The translations under genes were made by a program, and so were the position numbers. The notes under the pieces are model-generated. The model had not been told where the DNA came from. It was given only the letters and a program-made list of their open reading frames with translations, and did not search any database. Shown one piece after another: positions 26,401-37,000 of a stretch of DNA of 64,000 nucleotides. This DNA is from Siphonodentalium dalli (Eukaryota; Mollusca; Scaphopoda; Gadilida; Siphonodentaliidae): positions 144,850,351 to 144,914,350 of the forward strand of contig CP136062.1 of the NCBI GenBank assembly GCA_032622095.1, written 5' to 3'. How positions within the stretch are numbered: position 1 is the stretch's first letter; the number at the start of each line of letters is the position of its first letter.

Positions 26401-29400
26401 TGAAATTGAACACATGTCGGAGCTGATGTCAATATTATTAGTTTTGATGACTATTTAAAGCTGAGTCGTCGACCGAAATTGCATTCATCAAACATTAAAT
26501 TGACTTCATACACAAAATTTCCGACACATATGCTGGGGGTGGTGGGTGTCAAAATAAGCCCAAAGCAATTTTTTCCGTGACAGAATTATTCTTCACACCT
26601 TTTATTGGATTTTTACTAGTTTGTTCTGGTTTGTAACACTGAGAAATCAATAATAAGGAACTGCAACAACACTAAACACGCTAGGGCCATTGGATGTTGG
26701 TTTGTGCCTCTTTAGGGCAAGGGAAAGTATTCTTAATGCAGCTGAATCGCCCATGCAGTATTGTATGTAATTAACATCAAATAAGGATAACTTTAAAGAA
26801 ATAAATTTAATGCCAAATCTGGTCAAACATGGACATTAAACACTGCTGTATACACTGATGTATAAAGAAAAAAACATGTAACATACCTAGACTTGTGAGT
26901 GGATAACACAATTATCTCATATGTGACAAAAGAAATAGAAAATGGTAATAATTCACAACGAGTTAATACAGGTTTCTACTAAAAGTGTAGGTTTGTTTTT
27001 TATTATATGCTTTACTCTCACATGCTACACTTGAGCAGTCCAATAGAAATAATGCCTTTTCTGAACTCATACAAGATTCCTGAATTCATACAAGATAAAC
27101 TGTGAACATAATAAAATTCCTAACCAATCCTGACCAATCTGAATTAATTGGAATCAATTTTAACATTAACTTTCTTTGATTTCCCATTGGTGCTCCTGTG
27201 TGCTATATGTGGGATAAACATGTTTCAGTAATGTCTAATGAGTCTGGGTGCCACGTAGCATATAATAATTTAACCTATCTGATATAATACAATCACATAT
27301 CTGGTGTACAACAATATCACCTATTTGGTGTAAAACAAAATCACATATCTATTGTAGAGCAATGTCACCTACCTGGTGTATAGACATAATACCTTTATAA
27401 ATTTCCATAACAAGTAACAAAACACAAAAACTAAAAAGGACTACCACACATATTTTGGCACTAAAACAGTGTCTATTAATTATGATTAATCGTGCGCGCG
27501 GTGTCAGTGACCGGTTACCCACTCAGGCATAGCTGCTATTCACAATAGCAATAAACCTGCTTAGGTTCTGTGACGAGAAGGAATTTGAATGCAACCTGGA
27601 CACAATACAATGACTTCAGTTTAGCAATAAAATGTTCGATGGTATATAAATATTAGAACGTCAGTTTGTCTCTAAATGTTCGATATAATATAATGATTAG
27701 AGCATATCTTGTCGTTGACTACGCGAATGTAGTGGCCAGTGGGAATGGTGTCGTTCACTCGCCTTCGGCTCGTGAACCACACCCTTCCCACTGGCCACTA
27801 CATTCGCGTAGTCAACTCCAAGCCATGGTCTATTCATATACTAAGCTTTAAAATAAACTTCAGAGCTGTGGTAATATGATATTTAACAAAAACGATTAAA
27901 AATCCACTGCAGTCAAGAATATACTGCTAGAGACCAGTCCTGCTGTTCATTACTAGATTAACTGAATCTCAATTTAGGAGGTTTGGTCCTGGTTTTCTCT
28001 GTATGTTTGTGTTTTGCGTTCCACAAGGGGGTGGGTGTCAAAACATGGCTGGAAAAGACTCTATGAAATGGAAAAAAAATTGAGGTCCGGGGTGGGTGGG
28101 TCCAAAATGTGGTCATCAGCAAAAAAGTAGCATACGTGTCTGGAATTTTTTCCGACCCCCCCCCTGCATACACCGGAAATAACATTGAGGTTAAAGGTCA
28201 AGGTGTAATGACATTAAAATACAAAGATCGTACAAAGTCGTCACTGTTTGTGATTGCATCCAAGACATCACAGCCAATATTGGGCCGTTCAACATGTGAG
28301 GCTATGGGACTAGTGAAGTTTGTACTAGCTGTTGATGACAAAGAAGCTGATGACATACTGGCTGAATACAGTAATCTGCTCATGGGACTCGGTACACTAC
28401 CAGGAGAAATCAACATCGCCTTAAAAGATGACGCTCAATCAGTTATTGATGCATGCAGAAAAGTACCGTTCGCACTGCATGAAAAGATAAAATCAGAATT
28501 AGACAGAATGGAGGAAATGTATGTAATTGTGAAAGTCGAACAACCAACCGAATGGGTCAACTCTATGGTAGTTGTTCACAAGCCATCAGGAAAACTACAC
28601 GTGTGCCTGGATCCCAAAATGTTTAATTATGCAACCAAGCGTGAACATTTTAAATTACCTACCAGATAAGAGATTATGTCAAGGTTCTCGGGAGCCACAG
28701 TATTTTCAAAATTGGACGCTTGTTCCGGATTTTGGCAACAGAAATTAAATGACCGCAGTTCTTACCTCACAACATTCAATACACCGTTTGGGATATATGG
28801 GTACCTTCAGACTCTATTTGGAATATCCAGTATGCATGAAATTTACCACCGGACAATAAATTCAATATTTGGACACATCCCGGGTGTCGACACTTCAATG
28901 GATGATGTAATCATAGCCGCATCATGTAAACAAGAACATGATACTCGACCGCGCGTAGTGTGGGTTTCAATTTGCAAAAAGACAAGTGTGTTATAGGCGT
29001 TCCAGAAATAAAAATTTCTGGGTGACACATTGTCTGCAGGGGGTCTAAACCGGAGGCGTAGAAAGTGCGTGCCATTGTTGAAATGCCAGCACCCACTGAT
29101 AAAAAAGCAGTTCAGAGGTTTCTAGGCATGGTCAACTTCCTTGCGAGATATGTTCTAAACTTATCAACAAAAACATCACGACTTCGCAAACTTCTTGATA
29201 AAAATGTACAATGGAAATGGACGGATGCAGAACAAAAGGACTTTGAACACTTGAAAACAGTTATTGCGAGTGAGCCAATGTTAAAATTTTATGATCCAAA
29301 ATTACCTATTAAAGTTTTGGCTGATAGTAGTCAGAGCGGCCTGGGTGCTGTGCTACTCCAAATTCACAGAAATGAATGGAAACCAGTTGCATACGCGTCG

Positions 29401-30998
29401 CGAGCAGTGCCAAGTGCCGAAACCAGATACGCACAAATCGAAAAGGAAATTTGCGCTTAGACATTTGAGTATGAACGATTCCATCAATATACATATATAT
29501 ATATATGCACAAACAGCACAAGTGGAAACTGATCATAAGCCCCTTGTTGCTATATTTCAAAAAGGGTTAAATGACTGTCCAATGAGAATCCAGCGTTTTC
29601 AACTGCGTTGCAGAAATATGACATAAACTTTAATTACTCACCAGGACAATTCTTGCATACATCAGACACTTTATCACGTGAATACTTGCCAAACGAGGAA
29701 TCCATCGAGTTAGAGCGAGAAGTTGAATATTATGCAAATGCTATTGTGTCATCGCTACCGGTTGTGGACAGAAAGCGCGAGGAAATCCACCGGTTAACCG
29801 AACAGGATAATCAAATGCAAGATCAAGTCGCGACTGTTCTGCAGTGATGGCTTGATAACATATCTCAATGTCCGTCATCTGTTGGAACTATAGGGATGAA
29901 ATTACTGTGACAGATGGAATTATGTATAAAGGAATGCGGATAATAATACCACATACCCTACGAAAAGATATTCTGAACAAAGTTCATTCAGGGCATTTAG
30001 GGATGCAAAAGTGCAAGGAGCGTGCACGAGGAGTAGTGTTCTGGCCCAGAATAAATCAGGATGTGACAGAAATGGTTTCAAACTGTAGTTTAAAGTACAG
30101 AGACCGACAACAGCCGGAGCCGATGATGTCTCATGAAATATCAGAGACCATGGAAACAAGTATCGACTGACTTGTTTTATTATAGTGGTGAACATTATAT
30201 CGTGGTAGTTAATAACTATTCAAATTTTCCCGAAGTACTACCACTAATGGATTAAACTAGTAAACAAGTTATTGTTGCGCTGAAAAGTGTGTTTGCGAGA
30301 CACGGAATATCGTCCATCGTGATAAGTGACAATGGCCCATGTTATTCTAGTACGGAATTCAAAAACTTTGCAGAGCAATTGGACTTCCATCACATTACAT
30401 CTAGTCCGCGATTGCCAAGACCAAATGGTGACACATAGATAACTGTTAAATTAGTGAAATCGATCATACGGAAAACCACTGAGTGTAAAGAAGACATTTA
30501 CCTGGGACTCCTAGCATACCGGTGTACACCTATTGAATGCGGAAAATCACCGGCAGAGTTACTCATGGGGAGAAAGCTCAGAAAAAAGCTCCCTATGTCA
30601 GATAAACTATTAAACCTACATGGGGACGATTGTAACATTGTTGCCGCCAAAATAGACAAAAGGATAAAGACCGATATGATTGTCATACTAAGCAACTACC
30701 ACCGTTAGTTGTTGGTGACTCAGTTAGGGTACACGGTGCGACAGATGAGTCATGGGCGAAAAGAGGAACGGTGATTGCTGTTAATAAGGACGCTCCGGGG
30801 TCACACCTAGTTCGGTTGGAGAGTGGCGATGACATTCGGCGTAATAGGTAGCATATTCTCAGGACGAATGAGAAGATAATGACGCACACGGGGGATATAG
30901 TGACTGATGTACTGCATGTTCATAGTCATGTCGATAATGAAAAATTTAACGAGGAAACCATAACGATGACTCTGATCATCTATATCTATATTTGTGAA

Positions 30999-31029
<31 letters not shown>

Positions 31030-34000
31030 GTTCTATAGAAATTCACAGGGGAACATCTAGATGATGCCAAAGGGGTCTACTAGGAGTAGCTTTTTACAAG
31101 AAAGATAATGGTCGGGGTTAGAATTTTCTAAAGTGACGCCGTTGTTGTCAGGGGCAGAAAAGGGGGAGCGGCAGAAAAAAAAATTGTCGCCGATTGCCAC
31201 CAAACTTATATATAATCATCCCCATAATATGAGGAATCTAATGGTGTGGTTTAAATAAGGTAAAAGTCACGCCGTTCGCGCCAGGGGTGCCCGGAAGGGG
31301 GAGGGGCAGATTTTTTTCTGTCGCCGATTGCCACGAAACTTAACATATAATCATCCCCATGATATGAAGAATCCAACGGTGTGGTTTAAATATGTCAAAA
31401 GTGGCGTTGTTCGAGTCAGGGATGCACGGAATGGGAGAGGGGCACCAAAATTGATAAAACTAATTTTAGCGCCGATTTCCACCAAATTGATATATACTCT
31501 TCTTCGTGATACAAGAAGTCTAATTGTGCGATTTAACAACGCCAAATTGTTGTCTTTTGGATGAGAGATTGGGAGGGGGTGGGCACTGAATTTGATAATA
31601 ATTTGTTTAGTCGCCGATTGCCACCACACTTATACAACATCATCCCCATGGTATGAGGAGTCTAATGGTGTGGCTTATATCTGTCAAATGTGGCCTCATG
31701 CGAGTCAGGGTTGCATTGAAAGGGACAGGGGCACCAAAATTGATGCACAATTTTTTGAGCGCCAATTTCCACCAAATTGATACATGTTCTTATCCATGAT
31801 ACGAGGAATCTAATCGTGTGATTTAAAGATGCCATAGTGGTGCTGTTTGTGTGATAGATGGGGAGGGGAGAGATTGGCACCAAATTTTATTAAAAAAAAA
31901 TGTTTAGTCACCGATTATCACCAAACTTATAAAAAATCATCTCCATGATATCATGAGTGTAATCATGTGGTTTAAGGATGTCACAAGTGGGGCCATTCGA
32001 GTCAGTGGTGTATAAAGATGAGAGGCACACAAAAAATTATATCTATATGTTTAGTGCCGATTTCCACCAGATTGATACATATTCTTCTCCGTGATACGAG
32101 GAATCTTATCGTGTGGTTTAGATACACCAAATCTGTGCCCTATGGGTGAGAGATATGCGGACCTTAAATTTGATACGAATTTGTATACTCGCCAATTTTC
32201 ACCAATTTCATATATATGCATCTCTAATCTCTAATGAGACTTAGTGTGTGCAGCTTGAGTCCGAAATAGGGACGGGAGGGTCACCAAAACCAATACAATA
32301 TATTTTTAGTACCAATTACCATCAAATTCAGACACGTTCTTCTCAAATGATACAAGAAATCGTGCCGTCTGTCTGTCTGTCTTTCTGTCTGTTTGTGTGC
32401 GTTCTATATATAACTTCACGCGATACAATCGAGATGGCACTAAGGCGTTATAAGAGGGGTAACTTTTTACAAGGAAGATAATGGTGCGGGTTAAAATTTT
32501 CTGAAATGACGCTGTTGGTGTCAGGGTAAGAAAAGGGGGAGGTGGACAAAATTCAAAAAATATGGTGAAATAGTTTTGTCGCCAATTTCCACCAAACGAA
32601 TACATAATCACCTTCGCACTATGGCGTTGTTCGAGTCAGCGTTGCATCAACAATTGATTTAATAAAATATTTTTAGCCCAGATTTCCACCAAATTGATAT
32701 ATTATTCTTCTCTATGATACGAGGAATATCATCGTGTGATTTAAAGACGCCAAATTACTGTCGTTTGGGTGAGAGATGTGGGGTCATAACTATTCTCAGA
32801 ATTTGTTTAGTTGCTGATTACCACCAAACATATATATAATCATCGCCAGTATATCATGCATCCACGAGTCTAATGGGCGTGGTTTAAATATGTCAAAAGA
32901 GGCAAAAGCTGATACAAATATATTTGGCACCAATTTCCACCAAATTCATACACGTTTTTCTTTGATAATATACCATGAATTAAATCACATTTGGTGTCGT
33001 TTGCGTCACGGATGGTGAGCGGATATGAACTATCATTGATAAGATTGCTATTCGCCGATATCCACATATAAGTTATATACAGTCACCCAGACCATCTCCA
33101 TATCATTTTAAGTAGTTTTGGGCTTTCACGTTTCACAATCCCGACATATGGTGACCCACTTAAGTCACTTGAACAATTATATCTTCTTAACTGTCATATT
33201 TATATGGGGATGGCAATCAGGGCATTCACACAATGAGCTAGCAAAAATAGATACATAGAAGAAGCATTAAACGTATATTTATCATTCTATTGAAGAGATA
33301 CATATATTCGTGCAAACTGAGAGACGTCGAACCGTCAGAGGATTGCATATATATTATAACAAAATTGAGTCTGTTCAATTCAATACAGTTTCCACAAAAA
33401 GTTACAATTTGTCAAGAGATATGGGAGGCCTGTTCAAAAATAGTGGTCACATTGTGCAGTAAAATATAGTTTCTTCTGATATACAAGAAAATGCAGTTAG
33501 TAGCACAAGACTTTTCAGGATCCTCCCAATACTGACATCTGACAAGGGTTTTAGAACAGACTCATCGACTGACATAAACAACTCAAAATCTCGCTCTGTG
33601 CCTGGCACATGTAGCTGATATAGGGGCGCGGCAACATTTCGTTTAAACTGAGAATATTTAGCCAATATATAGCACCATGAACAGAGGAGCACCTGCAAAT
33701 TTCTTTGAAACATCTGTATCTTCATGGAGATATGATAGCCAGGTGTCCTCGAGATCTTAGTCCAACCCACTAGATTGATTGATACATCTCAATATGTAAA
33801 ACCCAATTATCATCTTTTATCGAACTAATGTGTTTATGATGTTCATGTATCATATTTATAACGTCTAATGTATATGCAGTTGTAAATAAATAAATACTTC
33901 ATTATTGGTGGAACGGATTAATCGCGATAAACAGAATGACAATTGACAAGGTGATCCACTACTTATATTCCATGACTGTAATAATCATGTTTTGTGATGC

Positions 34001-37000
34001 TATTTGAATATACAATTTATGAGAAAACGTACAACACTTTAAGCAAGAGCATTCTCTATTCCCAACAAATATCCACAGCATACAGAGGGATTCACATCGC
34101 ATTAACCTGGGCAACGCCGGGTAACCCTGCTAGTAATGAATAATCACAATCTCCACTCCTCATAAGTCGATCAGGTCGTACAGTGAAAAAACCAGACCGC
34201 CTAATTGAGAGAATATAGAATATAGACATTCAGTTCAAAGTAGAGTTCTGCCACATTGTGATGTTAGAATATAGACATTCAGTTCAAAGTAGAGTTATGC
34301 TACATTGTTATGTTCTGTTATATACACTGTAGTTTTAGTTGCTTTCCCTGAGAAGGGAGATGTGGTGGAGTTACACTATTTATATTGTTCAGTTTATTAA
34401 TGAATCTGGTCACGTGATGATCATGTGAGCATTAGAATATGGCTGACGATTAAAACGTGTTTATTGAAACTGCTCCAATCTATTTAACGTCCAAACACAA
34501 CAATATTAGCAAGGATGCATATATTGTGATGAAATTTTATCTAGCTTAAAACTAATGTCTCCAAAAATGGACTTTAAGAAAAAATATGTTGCCAACCCCC
34601 CCCCCCCCCCCCAAATGTTACAAAACCCATTTTGTTTTACAAATGTCAGGCTACTAAAAAACATATCAGGTTACCTGCAGAAAGATGATGTTACGATTGT
34701 TTTGCAGGAATGTTATGCACTGGTCCATAACGACATGTACATGCACGAGTATAGTTACCCAGACCAGAGATATAGCGAATTTTCTACCTTTTTGTGATTT
34801 ATTCTTGCAGTTGGCTTCTTGGTCGAGACATTGTCACAGAAGATGACGTCTTTGATGGAATTAACCTGCTTCACGATCTAGGAGTGAAGATTGTCTTTGT
34901 GACGAGTACCACAACGGGAAACCCCAGAAAGTTGTCTAGCTACGTCAGTATTATTGGCGGTACGTACATGTATGTGTGTCGTCCGATCTTTATATTAATT
35001 TTGCTGCACAATATCTTCTTCGGGCATGTCACTTCATCAATCAATGCGTACATCGTATGTGGGTCATTATTTTTACAAACATTCAACATTATTACCACTT
35101 CAGATGGCGTTCTCTGGCAGATTGACTGTATAAGTATTTTTCAGGCGAAGTTGACCGGAAGAGTTAATCAACCTTGGGTTTCGTTAGCGCCCGGCGCCCA
35201 CTACCAGTTAATACTTCTAATTCAGTCTGATTGTCTTTGTCTCGACCAAAATTGATTGACAGAAGACATACATTTATAACAAGAGTCTATACTTCCTGAT
35301 GGCATGGTTTGTCCATACAACATGTCCATCTACCTATAATTTGAACCACAAATTAATATTTGATTTATTATTTTCAGATAATAACATGTGCTATAAGATA
35401 GAATTTGACAAACTTCCAGCCTTATTCGTTGGACCCGGTGATCTGACAGCAGTACTCTTCGGTTGCTGGTACATGAGCGACGGCGATGTTAAGGTAACAT
35501 GTGTTCAATAACGCGACATGCGCGTGTTGTAGATCCTTGTCTGCTATTCCGCCCGGCCGTATTTCTAAGTATATATAGTTGACATAATATAATCAAGCAC
35601 TTGCATCAAGACATAGCGAATTTGATGTTTGTACGCATCGTATATTAAATCTGCTCGAAATAATCGCAGTACTCAAATCTGGATAATCTCTTCCGTATTT
35701 CAGTCGGTTGACTGCTTTAATCATATTTCTAAAAAGCTATCAACTCCCTGCCTCCTGACAGACCATGTTTCCAATTTTGGCGAACGTTTCACACAAAAAT
35801 ATAAATCGTTCATTTAATAACATTTAGTATACATGCTACTTCTTAAATATTGTGCAGTTGTGAACATGACACTGAGTCACTGAAGTCTTAGCCAATCATA
35901 TATGGCTGTTAGGAATTAGGCGGGCAAAGAAAATGTGCATATGCTATCGAAACACTCCTTGTTGTGTGTCGTATATACATGCACCAGAGTGAATACCAAC
36001 AGTTACATGCATGCCATAGACTGTCTGCTCACTTGGAAAATGATCCAGATCACAACAACCAAGATATCCACACACATCACTTATTGATACCATGTTTCGT
36101 CCATTAACAGAACGCATTCGAGAAAACACTATCGACGATGAACCAGATCATAGAGAGAACCTACAAACATGCTGTTGGTGAGTGAAGTTTCATAAACGCC
36201 GTTCATAGACTCTATTCCACAAAAAATCGGCAGCGGTCTTAGTTGAAAGGAATGTCAGCTAAACTGATGGCTTGTTGTCGATCTGATCTCAACTTACATT
36301 CATTTACATGTAAAGTCGCGTGGTTGTTTGGAGTCCCCTGTTATACATGGTACAGCTCTCTTCTGTCATATTCCAGTTGGATGTCCGGATATCAAAACAG
36401 GTTGATAAATATGTTCCATAGTTTTATAAGTATGGTCTTTATATTCTATGGAGAGGCACATTTACATTTAGGCCATGTACTTTAGATACGTCGATCCCGA
36501 TTTATATTGGCAATACGTGGAGAGTTTATTGCTACAACATATTCCTGATCTGCTATGAATAACGAAGGTGTGTATAACTCCTCTGCGAAAATTGAAAACG
36601 GCAGGAAAATAATTGACTCCTCGAAAACTGCTCGACCGATCCGACTCAAATTTGGTATGTAGGACTACTTTGATCCGATTTCACGTGCAACCGTGTCCTT
36701 GACCTTCACCTAGCTCATATACGCTCATTTTGGCATATTTCTGGACCGATCGAACAATATTCTTTCTCCTAATACTCCTAATACTTTTCAACGTTGTTCC
36801 CTAAATATCCCGGACGAAGTCAGACACATCAGCTAGTTCACATAATCCGCTTAACCACGTACAATACTCTTTGTCGCTGACACCATAGTCGTCAACTTAT
36901 AAGGTAACGAGCTGTGTTAGTTGTCATCGCTATATATTTTCACCGAAATAAAAAAAATGTTGACTATTATCGTGAGGTTAACAACTGTTGAATATTATTG

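Larger units (their letters stand above)
26391..30890 (+). pseudogene. Ty3 pol relic (PR-RT-RNaseH-IN), interrupted
   Basis: Protease: the KLDTGADVN-type site reads KLNT, frameshift, GADVNIISFDDY, so the catalytic Asp is Asn. It then breaks at 26513 and resumes at 28174. RT (28430-29000): FSKLDACSGFWQQKL and SMDDVII (a changed YxDD), with an in-frame TAA at 28667. RNase H (29065-29700): ADSSQSGLGAVLLQ and YASRAVPSAETRYAQIEKE, then a stop and a small TA repeat. Integrase (29868-30700): HSGHLGMQKC, a broken CxxC, DNGP, and a stop where the third acidic residue should be. A GPY/F-like stretch follows to 30870. Confidence 0.85.
25206..34502 (+). mobile_element. Ty3/gypsy LTR retrotransposon, mag-like, inactive and nested
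   Basis: Complete boundaries: 142-bp LTRs, a tRNA primer site right after the 5' LTR, a polypurine tract right before the 3' LTR, and a 5-bp target duplication ATATT (25201-25205 and 34503-34507). Order inside is gag with two CCHC knuckles, protease, RT, RNase H, integrase, then a GPY/F-like region. The order RT-RNaseH-integrase defines Ty3. The paired knuckle style fits the mag clade. All reading frames are broken. Two later insertions (26514-28166 and 30979-34133) account for about half the length. It sits in copy A intron 6, sense to the gene. Confidence 0.92.
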
